Shown here one piece after another: positions 35,160 to 44,127 of a stretch of DNA of 64,000 nucleotides (the stretch's first letter is position 1; each line of letters begins with the position of its first letter). The notes beneath the pieces were generated by a model. That model did not search any database. It saw nothing but the letters and a program-made list of their open reading frames with translations, and was not told where the DNA came from. Position numbers and translations under genes: made by a program. This stretch comes from Chryseobacterium oleae (lineage in GTDB: Bacteria > Bacteroidota > Bacteroidia > Flavobacteriales > Weeksellaceae): positions 248,001 through 312,000 of the forward strand of contig NZ_FOVD01000003.1 in NCBI RefSeq assembly GCF_900115055.1. Reading direction: 5' to 3'.

Positions 35160-36575
35160 TTAGAAATACTCAGCCATCATCTTCACGGCTTCTTCCAGAT
35201 TTTTTTCGGATACGGAACCAAAACTCACAAGAACTCCCTCACCTTCATTTTTATAATAATCATGACTGATAATAGATCTAATTCCTCTGGCGGCAAGTTC
35301 GTCTTTTAAAAACCGGTTAAACTCTTCCCGCATGGGTTTTACAGGAGTGATCCAATAGCCAAGCCCCAGTTCCGGTTTGGTATATTTTATTTTCCCGTTG
35401 AGGTATTTATTCAAAAGTTCATCCAGAAAATCCCGCTTGTTTTTGTAATGACGGACAGATTTCTTTAAGTGCTTGGTATAAATTCCATCTCTTATTAAAT
35501 TGAAAAATGCTCTTTCCATAATAGAATCACCATTAATATCAATGATTCTTCTAAGTGCTACCAACTTTTTAATGAGTGCATGACTGCTGGCAACGTATCC
35601 GATTTTCAAAAAGGGACTTACCGATCTGCTGAAAGTTCCTACATAGATATAGTTTCTTACATTTCCGTCACTGCATAAGGGTAAAAGCCTGTTCTGGCTG
35701 TAATTGAGATCAATGCAGTAATCATCTTCTATAATGTAAAAATCATGAGCGTTTGATAATTCAATCAGGTTTTTACGTCTCGATTCACTTAAAATGGCAG
35801 TTGTGGGAAACTGGGAATTCGGAGACACGTACACTGCTTTTATATTCATCCCCATTTCAATATATTTTTTGATATCTGAAACGAGAATTCCGTCTGCATC
35901 CACCTCGGCAAATAATACCTTTGCTCCTGCATATTCAAATGCATCCCACGCAAGCCTGTATCCCGGATGTTCTACAATAACGCAGTCACCACTTTTCAAC
36001 AAACATTGTGAAATCATAAACAAAGCCATCTGACTTCCTCTTGTAATGCATATATTATTTTCATCTCCTGCGATTCTTCTCTGATGATTCAGCATTTGAG
36101 ATAAAACTAATCTCAGTTTCCTGTATCCTGCAGGATCGCTGAAGGTATGCAGTTTCTGTTTCTGTATTTTTTTGAGGACCAGTTTATATTCCCGGATGAT
36201 ATCTTCCATAGGAGACAGATTAGTGTCCGGAAGGCCCTGATCAAAAACAATTTTATTAATAGCAGAAATGCTTTTGGCATGATCCGTAACGATTTCTTTT
36301 ACTTCTAGTTGCGGAAGATTAAAGGAAACAAATGTCCCGGATCTCTGTTTAGAGGTCACCCAACCCTGGTATTCCAATTGATTATAAGCTTCGATCACTG
36401 TATTTCTGTTTACCTGCAGCATATCTGCAAGTTTTCTGGTCCCTGGAAGAACATTTCCTCTTTTCAGTTTACCGGAATGTACAGCGTCTATAAGGGTTTC
36501 AACAATCTGTTGATAAACAGGAAGCTGAAAATATTTTTCATCAATTTTCAGATCCAGATTCCAAGGTCTTAACAT
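35160..36575 (-). CDS. MocR/GabR-type regulator (GntR HTH + aminotransferase-like domain), PLP lysine replaced
   Basis: 471 residues: GntR winged HTH (about 1-85, PVYQQIVETLIDAVHSGKLKRG and LPGTRKLADMLQVNRNTVIEAYNQLE), then an aminotransferase fold (about 110-471) with YIIEDDYCIDL. In MocR proteins the PLP lysine lies in a GTFSK motif; here the motif is GTFSRSVSP, so the residue (R317) is arginine and no internal aldimine can form in the usual way. The codon (35627-35625) is AGA. It may sense another ligand or work constitutively. Element D is in its upstream region. Confidence 0.85.
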   Translation of the reverse strand: MLRPWNLDLKIDEKYFQLPVYQQIVETLIDAVHSGKLKRGNVLPGTRKLADMLQVNRNTVIEAYNQLEYQGWVTSKQRSGTFVSFNLPQLEVKEIVTDHAKSISAINKIVFDQGLPDTNLSPMEDIIREYKLVLKKIQKQKLHTFSDPAGYRKLRLVLSQMLNHQRRIAGDENNICITRGSQMALFMISQCLLKSGDCVIVEHPGYRLAWDAFEYAGAKVLFAEVDADGILVSDIKKYIEMGMNIKAVYVSPNSQFPTTAILSESRRKNLIELSNAHDFYIIEDDYCIDLNYSQNRLLPLCSDGNVRNYIYVGTFSRSVSPFLKIGYVASSHALIKKLVALRRIIDINGDSIMERAFFNLIRDGIYTKHLKKSVRHYKNKRDFLDELLNKYLNGKIKYTKPELGLGYWITPVKPMREEFNRFLKDELAARGIRSIISHDYYKNEGEGVLVSFGSVSEKNLEEAVKMMAEYF

Positions 36576-36648
36576 TTTATAGGCTGTTTAATTAAAATCT
36601 TTATCTAATCAATCTAATTGACTTGTAAGCAGTTAATTTATTGACTGT

Positions 36649-36713
36649 CAAAGAAAAAATATTTTAATCTCATCTTGCTAGGCCAGTTTTAAAATTTAAC
36701 ACAAGCCAGTTTT
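36649..36713 (-). promoter_or_regulatory. composite AAACTGG-N16-AAACTGG / TTTG element D
   Basis: Minus strand: AAAACTGG (36713-36706) and AAAACTGG (36690-36683), 23 bp apart, then TATTTTTTCTTTG with G at 36649, 34 nt after the second half-site. It lies 73 bp before the mocR-like start and suggests autoregulation. Confidence 0.7.
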
Positions 36714-36894
36714 TTTCAAAACAGAATTGAATAATCAAATAACTTCTTTTTTTCTAATCAAAATAAAAACATAAAATACTGATAATCAATAATTCATACA
36801 AAATCCTTGATTCCTTAATGCTTCATTTAGAATCATTGAAAAACACATTAACTCTACTATTCATTCATTAAAATAAATACTGCTAAAAAAAATA

Positions 36895-36959
36895 TAAACT
36901 GTATTCAAAAAAAATAAAAAACTGGATCAGAAGTAAAATTAACTAAAACATTTTCTTTG
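36895..36959 (+). promoter_or_regulatory. composite AAACTGG-N16-AAACTGG / TTTG element E
   Basis: Plus strand: AAACTGT (36896-36902) and AAACTGG (36919-36925), 23 bp apart, then TTTTCTTTG with G at 36959, 34 nt after the second half-site. It lies 120 bp before the lipoprotein hydrolase start. The rest of the 36576-37079 intergenic region is AT-rich with no gene. Confidence 0.65.
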
Positions 36960-37079
36960 CCTCAATAAATCACTTAATAATGAAAAAATATTAATTTTAC
37001 TAAAATAATTAAATAACTTGAATACAGATATTTAAAACTCATATCTAATCAAAAAACAAAAACCATAAAAAATAAACTT

Positions 37080-38141
37080 ATGAAAAAATTAATCTTTTCG
37101 GCACTGACAATATCGCTGTCATTGGTATCCTGCCAAAACAATGATGACCTATTAGAAAATTCTCCGGAAAACAATCTTACTAATGAAAGTCAAATGGCAT
37201 CAAAATCTAATTTCTTCCCTGTTACGGGGCAAGCCAATGAGCAATACGGAAGTATGGGCCCTTATGCCGTGAGCACAGATGCAGTACTTGGAGACTGTGG
37301 AAACCTGGGTGGCATCATTGTAGATGTTCTTCAATCCATTAATGTGCTGGATCATACCATTCAATGCACCAACAACTTCCCTTTTGGAAACGGATCTCCT
37401 ATTATGACATCAGTATATTATCCATCCAATATCGCTAATATGGATAAACTTCCGGTTGTCAATTTTGTTGGAGGTATACTTTCCAATGAAGGAAATTATG
37501 CGCAAATGCTTAAGCTATGGGCAAGTCATGGTTTTGTGGTAGTCGTTTCTTCAGACTTTATCAATTCAATGCCGGAAATGCATATTCTGGGCGCTTTAAA
37601 AGCTTCAAAGCTTAACAAGGATACCCAATCTCCATTGTACGGGAAAATTGATATGTCCAGAATGATTATAGCCGGGCATTCAGCAGGTGGCGGAGCTTCC
37701 CTTTTAACCTCAAGTATTCCCGATACCGCTTTGAAACTGATCGATCCGGCGCTGAAAGTCGTTGGATCCCTTCCAATTGAACCTGGGCCCGCAGCAGTAA
37801 GCTTTACGGTAAAGGCACCCACCCTGATTTTAACCGGAAGGCTTGACATTGTGGTGATGCCATGGTACACGAAACTGCATCAGAGTCATCTTCTCAATCA
37901 GTCTCCGGCCTGGGCAGCCACTGCCACTACAGCAACCCATTTTAGCCCGACCATGGAGATTTCTAAGAATGAATTTGCGGGAATCAGCGTAGCCTGGTTA
38001 AAATATACAGGTTATAATGACGCTGACGCCCGAACTTATTTTGTAGGCCCGAACTATAAATTAAAATCCGACTCACAGTTTCTTCAGGGAATTCATCCCT
38101 ATAGAGTGGTAAGAAACTCGATTGCTGATGATCTTCAGTAA
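37080..38141 (+). CDS. alpha/beta-hydrolase lipoprotein, cutinase/PETase/chlorophyllase-like
   Basis: 353 residues. The N-terminus MKKLIFSALTISLSLVSCQN carries a lipobox (VSC), so it is lipidated. The hydrolase domain (about 80-340) has MTSVYYPSN, the nucleophile elbow GHSAGGGASL (Ser near 205), the acid in LILTGRLDIVVMP and the His in ATHFSPT, matching the chlorophyllase / polyester-hydrolase superfamily. It probably cleaves esters outside the cytoplasm; substrate unknown. It is divergent from the mocR-like gene and preceded by composite element E. Confidence 0.75.
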   Translation: MKKLIFSALTISLSLVSCQNNDDLLENSPENNLTNESQMASKSNFFPVTGQANEQYGSMGPYAVSTDAVLGDCGNLGGIIVDVLQSINVLDHTIQCTNNFPFGNGSPIMTSVYYPSNIANMDKLPVVNFVGGILSNEGNYAQMLKLWASHGFVVVVSSDFINSMPEMHILGALKASKLNKDTQSPLYGKIDMSRMIIAGHSAGGGASLLTSSIPDTALKLIDPALKVVGSLPIEPGPAAVSFTVKAPTLILTGRLDIVVMPWYTKLHQSHLLNQSPAWAATATTATHFSPTMEISKNEFAGISVAWLKYTGYNDADARTYFVGPNYKLKSDSQFLQGIHPYRVVRNSIADDLQ

Positions 38142-38197
38142 TTCAAAGACATACAAAAAAACAACAGATGTCTATTCATAGATAAAGTAAAATAATT

Positions 38198-38230
38198 AAG
38201 GCTCAGATGATAAAAATCTGAGCCTTTTTT
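38198..38230 (+). terminator. terminator after the lipoprotein hydrolase
   Basis: Perfect 11-bp stem AAGGCTCAGAT / ATCTGAGCCTT, 7-nt loop, T6 tract. Confidence 0.8.
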
Positions 38231-38290
38231 CAATATACGAGATCAAAATATGATTATAACAATCATTTATTTTCTCTTATAAGTTGTAAT

Positions 38291-39349
38291 TTAAAATTTA
38301 TAAACGAATGAATTGATATTCATTCCCGCACCTACAGACGCAAACAGAACCACCTGACCTTCTTTTATTTCGTGGGAAGGAAGTTCTCCATTCAAGATCA
38401 TGGTAAGCAAAGAAGGAATCGTAGCTACACTGCTGTTCCCTAATTTATTGATGACCATCGGCATAATGTTTTCAGGCATCGGAAGGTCGTATAGCTGATA
38501 AAAACGCTTTACGATAGCCTCATCCATTTTTTCATTAGCCTGATGGATAATGATCTTATCAAGCTGATCTATAGAATATCCGCTGGCATCCATACATTTT
38601 TTCATGGCATCTGCTACATTTACAAGCGCAAATTCGTAGATCTTACGGCCATCCATTTTGATGTATTTCGTATCCGGACAGCTTTCGTTGTTGTATGATT
38701 TTCCGAAAAACAAAAAGTCTTTCTCGTTTAAAGTGTAAGAAGCTGATAGGTGAGACTGTATTCCGCTGTTATCATCACTTATTTCAAGAATAGCCGCTCC
38801 AGCTCCGTCAGCATAGATCATACTGTCTCTGTCGTGGATATCCACTACTCTGGAAAGTGTTTCTGCCCCAATAACAAGGCAACGTTTTGCAATACCTGAT
38901 CTGATGAAGGCATTGGCCTGTATCACCCCTTCAATCCAGCCCGGACATCCGAAAAGGACATCATAAGCCACGCAAAAGTTATTTTTGATTTTTAGCAAAT
39001 GCTTTACCCTTGAAGCCAGACTCGGAACACTGTCCGACTGAACGGTACCGAATCGCACGTCCCCAAAATTGTGGGCAAATATGATATAATCCAATGTTTC
39101 AGGATCTATTTTAGAATTTTCTATCGCTCTCTGTGCTGCTATCAGTCCCAGATCCGAGGTCACCTGATGTTCAGATGCGTACCTTCTTTCTTCGATGCCG
39201 GTAATTTCCTTTAGCTTTCTGGCAATAATATCATTCGCTTCCTTTAATGACTCTCCGTTTTTATTAATAAAATGATGCTGGTCAAAAAATAAATTTGTAA
39301 TTGTTTCCGGCGGAATATAATTGCCGACGCCTATAATCTTGCTTGTCAT
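38291..39349 (-). CDS. 3-oxoacyl-ACP synthase III (KAS III) family protein
   Basis: 352 residues, thiolase fold. Catalytic Cys in YDVLFGCPGWIEG (about residue 127), His in IIIHQANEKM (about 264) and Asn in NKLGNSSVAT (about 300) form the KAS III triad. KAS III enzymes condense an acyl-CoA with malonyl-ACP. The divergent N-terminus (NYIPPETITNLFFDQHHF) is that of the FabH-like paralogue group of Flavobacteria rather than the housekeeping FabH, so it may serve a special lipid or secondary product. It is monocistronic. Confidence 0.85.
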   Translation of the reverse strand: MTSKIIGVGNYIPPETITNLFFDQHHFINKNGESLKEANDIIARKLKEITGIEERRYASEHQVTSDLGLIAAQRAIENSKIDPETLDYIIFAHNFGDVRFGTVQSDSVPSLASRVKHLLKIKNNFCVAYDVLFGCPGWIEGVIQANAFIRSGIAKRCLVIGAETLSRVVDIHDRDSMIYADGAGAAILEISDDNSGIQSHLSASYTLNEKDFLFFGKSYNNESCPDTKYIKMDGRKIYEFALVNVADAMKKCMDASGYSIDQLDKIIIHQANEKMDEAIVKRFYQLYDLPMPENIMPMVINKLGNSSVATIPSLLTMILNGELPSHEIKEGQVVLFASVGAGMNINSFVYKF

Positions 39350-39589
39350 TAAAAAAAAATTATAATCTTCTTAAATTCATTTCGTATTTTTCATGAATTT
39401 AAATATTGTACAATAATAACGATAAAATATCTATTAATCGTATGATAAATTATAATTGAATATTTATATTGGTATTCAAAGCATACGATGGGCTTTCAAA
39501 TTTCGCTAAACACCTCTCTATCACTGGTTTTTCACTTCATCACAAATACCATGAAATCTTGTCATCCTTTTTTGTAAATTCGCGTGCTT

Positions 39590-42500
39590 ATGGCAGCATA
39601 TATTCTTGAAAATACAAGCTTCACGACCCTTTCTGTGTACGATCTTCTGAAACATACCTCCGGCAGCGCATTTCTGGAGATCAGAGATTTTCACGGAATC
39701 TATCCTTCTGCCATTGAAAATAACCATGGAATTTTCACAAAAACATCTCCATTGCAGGATTTTCCGGACGTTTCTGTCAGCCAGATCGGGAGTTCAATAG
39801 TGACTACCTGTACCTGCACTCATCCTAAAGATAAACTCTGTGAGCATCAGACCGAAATTATTCACTGTATTTTAGAAGATAAAAATTTCAGGACTTTTTT
39901 TGAACCTTATCTCCGTAAGAAGTTGTTTATCGCCAAAGCGAAAAGCTACGGCCTGGAAAACGAATCTGATCTGGACATTTATTTTGAATTGGAATATGCT
40001 GAGGGTAAAATTGAAGTAAAACCTAAGATCAAAGAGATGTTACCCATCGATGAAGATGTTTTCAAGCAGCAACTCCTTCCCCAACGCACTTCTGTGATTG
40101 AAGAGCTGGCATTGCAGGAAAACGGAAAGAGAAAAATACTGGTCATCGGCAGACACCGTTACTACAGCCATCTGAACTTTTCACTGATGGAATCTGAAAC
40201 CACACAAACGGGAAAGATCAAAAACCCGGTCAATCCGGTTGATGCCATGCAACTGATCTGGAAAGCTGAAGAACCGCTTCATATTAAATTTTATACCGCC
40301 GTTTCTGCTTTTCAGAATAATTACAACGAAGATTATAACACGGCAGAACTGGAAGCTCTTAAACTGATTGTACAGAATCCACTTGGGCTGGAAACGTATT
40401 ATCATGACCGTGAACTCTCGGAAACTGTTTCAGCAAAATCTCTTGTTCCTGTCCATCTTGAGGTTTTAAAAGCCGAATTACAGCTTAGTGTATTCAAGAA
40501 AGAACCTTTCTATGAAGTAACCGGAGAACTTGAATTCAACGATATTTCCATTCCATTTAAAAATGTCAACATCAGGAATGAGTATTTTGTGTACAGCCGG
40601 AATACCTTCAGTTTTGTAGATGATCCCGATATGTTGAGGGTCATCAAATTTTTTAAAGCCAATAATGAAATCCTGCTTGTTCATGCGTCTAAATACGAAG
40701 CATTTACGCAGAATGTTCTTGCTTCACTTGAACAACGTATTCACATTAATTATAGCTATATACAACCTGCAACTCCAGTACAGCTTGAAGAAAAAAAGCA
40801 CCGGAATGAACGGATCATTTATCTTCGCCAGCAGGGAAATTATATTGCCGTTACTCCCGTCATGAAGTATGGTCAGGCCGAAGTTCCTGTCTATTCCAGG
40901 AAGCAGCTTTTTGGTACGGACCAGAACGGAAATGTCTTTAAAATTGATCGAAGTGATGCTGAAGAAGCCCGCTTTACATCTCTCATCATGAAACAGCATC
41001 CGGATTTTGAAGGACAAATGGACGGCTATGATTATTTTTATCTACACAAAGATAAATTTCTGGATGAAAACTGGTTTCTGCATGCTTTTGAAACGTGGAG
41101 AAATGAAGGAGTTATAATCCTGGGATTCAATGAACTCAAAAACAATAAAGTCAATTCGCACAAAGCGAAAATCAATATTCAGATCACCAGCGGACTGGAC
41201 TGGTTCAATGCCAAACTGAAGGTAAGTTTCGGACAGAAAGATGCCGCCTTAAAACAGCTTCACCGCGCTATCCGGAACAGAAGCAAATTTGTACAGCTGG
41301 ATGATGGCACACTTGGTCTACTTCCGGAAGAATGGATCGGCAGGATGAATGAGTTTTTCAGAATTGGGGAAATTGATGCGGAAGACCTTAAAATTCCAAA
41401 GATCAGTTTCACAGAAGTCTCTTCGCTGTTTGAGAAGGAAGTTTTGAGCAAAGAAATGCAGGAAGAACTTGATTCTTATTCACTTCAGTTCTCATCTGTC
41501 AAAAACATTCCACAAATAGCCGTTCCTAAAGGATTAAATGCTGTATTGAGAGACTACCAGCACGATGGTCTGAACTGGCTGGATTTCTTAGACGGATTCA
41601 ATTTCGGAGGTTGTCTGGCGGATGATATGGGACTTGGAAAAACACTGCAAATCATTGCATTTATTTTGTCTCAAAGAGAAAAACATGGACACACGACTCA
41701 TCTTGTGGTTGTTCCTACTTCCTTGCTATTCAACTGGCAGGAAGAAATCAAAAAGTTTTCTCCGTCTATAAAAGTAATGACGCATTATGGACCAGACCGC
41801 CTAAAAGCATCCGAACATATGTCTGAATATGAAGTAGTGCTTACCACCTATGGAATGCTTCTTTCGGATATCCGTTTTCTGAAAAATTTCCGCTTCAATT
41901 ATGTGTTCCTTGATGAATCACAAACCATTAAAAACCCCAATTCGGAACGATATAAAGCAGCACGACTTCTACAATCGAGAAACAGAATCGTACTTACGGG
42001 TACACCCATTGAAAACAACACTTTCGATCTTTACAGCCAGCTTTCTTTTGCCTGTCCGGGACTTTTGGGAAGCAAGCAATATTTCAAAGATATTTACGCG
42101 ATTCCTATCGATAAATTTGAGTACGGAAAACGGGCTCAGGAACTTCAGGAAAAAATAAGGCCTTTCATTCTCCGCAGAACAAAAAAACAGGTAGCCAAAG
42201 AGCTTCCTGAAAAAACCGAAATGGTGATCTACTGCGAAATGGATGCTGAACAGCGTAAGATTTATGATGCCTATGAAAAGGAACTTCGTGAATTTATCGC
42301 CGCCAATGATGACGATGATCTGAATAAAAACAGCATGCATGTTCTGACAGGTTTAACCAGACTCAGACAGATCTGTAATTCTCCTTTACTTTTAAAAGAA
42401 GGATACTCCGGTGAACATGCCGTGAAAATAGAAATACTGATGGAGCAGATCCAAAGTAAATCTAAAGATCATAAAATATTAGTATTCTCACAATTCGTAG

Positions 42501-42934
42501 AGATGCTGGATTTACTTAAAGCAGAGCTTGAACGTAAAAAGATCCCGTTAGAATATCTTACCGGACAGACGAAAAACAGAGGTAAGGCCGTTAATAATTT
42601 CCAGGAAAATGAAGAAATCCGCGTATTTCTGATCAGTTTAAAAGCAGGTGGTGTAGGCTTAAATCTTACCGAGGCAGATTATATTTATCTGGTAGATCCG
42701 TGGTGGAATCCTGCAGCGGAAAATCAGGCGATTGACCGAAGCTACCGTATCGGGCAGACCAAAAATGTAATCGCCGTAAGGTTGATCTGTTCAAATACTG
42801 TCGAAGAGAAAATCTTAAGCCTTCAAAAAAAGAAGAATGAATTAGCTCAAAACCTGCTCCAAACCGATGGAACCGGCATCCAGAAGCTTTCGAAGCATGA
42901 TTTGCTGGAGATACTGGATTCGGGATCGTTATAG
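39590..42934 (+). CDS. SNF2 family DEAD/DEAH-box helicase with SWIM-type zinc finger
   Basis: 1114 residues. The N-terminal region has a CxCx7CxH zinc motif (TCTCTHPKDKLCEHQ, about residues 80-94) like SWIM fingers found in RapA/HepA-type proteins. The ATPase core has DDMGLGKTLQ (about 676), LDESQTIKN (about 774), LTGTPIENN, FSQFVEMLDLL, AGGVGLNLTEAD and QAIDRSYRIGQ. It probably remodels RNA polymerase or DNA complexes using ATP; target unknown. The ATG at 39590 is preferred to a GTG two codons earlier. Confidence 0.9.
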   Translation: MAAYILENTSFTTLSVYDLLKHTSGSAFLEIRDFHGIYPSAIENNHGIFTKTSPLQDFPDVSVSQIGSSIVTTCTCTHPKDKLCEHQTEIIHCILEDKNFRTFFEPYLRKKLFIAKAKSYGLENESDLDIYFELEYAEGKIEVKPKIKEMLPIDEDVFKQQLLPQRTSVIEELALQENGKRKILVIGRHRYYSHLNFSLMESETTQTGKIKNPVNPVDAMQLIWKAEEPLHIKFYTAVSAFQNNYNEDYNTAELEALKLIVQNPLGLETYYHDRELSETVSAKSLVPVHLEVLKAELQLSVFKKEPFYEVTGELEFNDISIPFKNVNIRNEYFVYSRNTFSFVDDPDMLRVIKFFKANNEILLVHASKYEAFTQNVLASLEQRIHINYSYIQPATPVQLEEKKHRNERIIYLRQQGNYIAVTPVMKYGQAEVPVYSRKQLFGTDQNGNVFKIDRSDAEEARFTSLIMKQHPDFEGQMDGYDYFYLHKDKFLDENWFLHAFETWRNEGVIILGFNELKNNKVNSHKAKINIQITSGLDWFNAKLKVSFGQKDAALKQLHRAIRNRSKFVQLDDGTLGLLPEEWIGRMNEFFRIGEIDAEDLKIPKISFTEVSSLFEKEVLSKEMQEELDSYSLQFSSVKNIPQIAVPKGLNAVLRDYQHDGLNWLDFLDGFNFGGCLADDMGLGKTLQIIAFILSQREKHGHTTHLVVVPTSLLFNWQEEIKKFSPSIKVMTHYGPDRLKASEHMSEYEVVLTTYGMLLSDIRFLKNFRFNYVFLDESQTIKNPNSERYKAARLLQSRNRIVLTGTPIENNTFDLYSQLSFACPGLLGSKQYFKDIYAIPIDKFEYGKRAQELQEKIRPFILRRTKKQVAKELPEKTEMVIYCEMDAEQRKIYDAYEKELREFIAANDDDDLNKNSMHVLTGLTRLRQICNSPLLLKEGYSGEHAVKIEILMEQIQSKSKDHKILVFSQFVEMLDLLKAELERKKIPLEYLTGQTKNRGKAVNNFQENEEIRVFLISLKAGGVGLNLTEADYIYLVDPWWNPAAENQAIDRSYRIGQTKNVIAVRLICSNTVEEKILSLQKKKNELAQNLLQTDGTGIQKLSKHDLLEILDSGSL

Positions 42935-42935
42935 A

Positions 42936-42969
42936 GGTTTCGGGCGGGCCGAATGGCCCGCCCGAAACC
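42936..42969. other. GC-rich 15-bp hairpin after the helicase gene
   Basis: Perfect stem (42936-42950 with 42955-42969, loop GAAT) made almost only of G and C, two bases after the helicase stop. No T tract follows, so it is not a standard terminator, though it may stabilise the 3' end or still stop transcription. The composition is unlike the surroundings. Confidence 0.6.
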
Positions 42970-43041
42970 CTCCCAATTATTTATTAAAATTCTTAATCAG
43001 TTTCATTCTCACATTAACATCTCATACATGTTAATGGTTTC

Positions 43042-43078
43042 TTACAAAAAAAGAAAACCGGCAGATAGGTCTGCCGGT
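43042..43078 (-). terminator. terminator after the GEVED protein
   Basis: Stem ACCGGCAGA / TCTGCCGGT with a 4-nt loop, followed on the minus strand by TTTCTTTTTTT. Confidence 0.75.
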
Positions 43079-43122
43079 CTAAAAAAACAAAAATTGATAT
43101 GGATATGATTAGATAAGTGTTT

Positions 43123-43917
43123 CTATTTTTTAATGATCTTTTCAGTGATGCCTTTTTTATCTCTGGTGTAGATCTTAATCAGATAAGTTCCGGAAGCTAG
43201 GCTGTCCATATTGACAACACCGGATGTGCCTTCTGTAAGTTTTTGCCCTGCTAAGTTATAGACTTCATATTTTTCAAGTCCTTCTTCAGTTTTCACATAT
43301 ACAGAGCCCGATGTAGGATTTGGATGTACTTTTACAGAAGATTTCTTAGTTACCTCAGAGGTTGCCAGATTGGAAGCCAGTATATTGATACTATAATCCT
43401 CTGTCTGTCCAGCTCTTAAGCCGCTATCACAGGCTGTATTAATTGAATTCGCTGCATTTGGATTTGAATAGGCTGCTGTATTCGTATTTTTAAGAACTCT
43501 CATCCTTGTAACTCCAGGTATTGCATTGGCCGGAACCGCAATCGTTCCTGTAATGGTCATTGCATTGAATGGATTAGCTGCCCCCAGCCTTCCGATACTA
43601 AAGTTTTCCCCTGCATCATCAAAACTACCATTCTTATTAAAGTCAATAAAAACCACAACATCACTCGGGAACGTACTGGAAGGTCCTTTTACAGAGATCT
43701 GATAAGTGTTTCCAGCCTTAATATCCGTAGACAGTGAAGTGAAATTTTCGTAAGCCTGTGTACTTCCGGACTGAGAAGATGACGTATTATTGATGTTTCC
43801 AAAGCTAACGTTGGTGATCATGTTGCTGTCAGCTCCATATTGAAATGTCGGAGTACAGTACTGCGCATTCATTATCATATAGAATACTACAGCAGAAAGA
43901 GTAGATAATTTCTTCAT
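43123..43917 (-). CDS. secreted GEVED-domain protein with T9SS tail
   Basis: 264 residues: signal peptide ending in MNA, a GEVED domain (about 20-180, DVVVFIDFNKNGSFDDAGE ... RAGQTEDYSI) and a type A T9SS sorting domain (about 190-264, VHPNPTSGSVYV ... LASGTYLIKIYTRD). GEVED domains are usually accessory modules of secreted enzymes; here it is the whole mature protein. Exported by T9SS; role unknown. A -7 box lies at 43940. Confidence 0.8.
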   Translation of the reverse strand: MKKLSTLSAVVFYMIMNAQYCTPTFQYGADSNMITNVSFGNINNTSSSQSGSTQAYENFTSLSTDIKAGNTYQISVKGPSSTFPSDVVVFIDFNKNGSFDDAGENFSIGRLGAANPFNAMTITGTIAVPANAIPGVTRMRVLKNTNTAAYSNPNAANSINTACDSGLRAGQTEDYSINILASNLATSEVTKKSSVKVHPNPTSGSVYVKTEEGLEKYEVYNLAGQKLTEGTSGVVNMDSLASGTYLIKIYTRDKKGITEKIIKK

Positions 43918-43939
43918 TTATTCCTTTATTTTCTTGAGA

Positions 43940-43947
43940 CAAATTTA
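43940..43947 (-). promoter_or_regulatory. -7 box (TAAATTTG) of the GEVED gene
   Basis: Exact consensus on the minus strand, 22 bp before the start codon. A TTG lies only 14 bp upstream, closer than usual. Confidence 0.45.
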
Positions 43948-44127
43948 TATTTATTTAGAATCAATAAAAATAAGAAACGAATGACATTTGTCACCTTTTA
44001 CAGAATAATCTAAAACTCAGAAAGAGAAAATAGATTAATCTGTTGAAAATCTAATAATTATAGCAACTATCAAAGAAATGACATTAATGTTTATATTTGA
44101 AATTGATAGGTAGATTTGTGAAAATGA

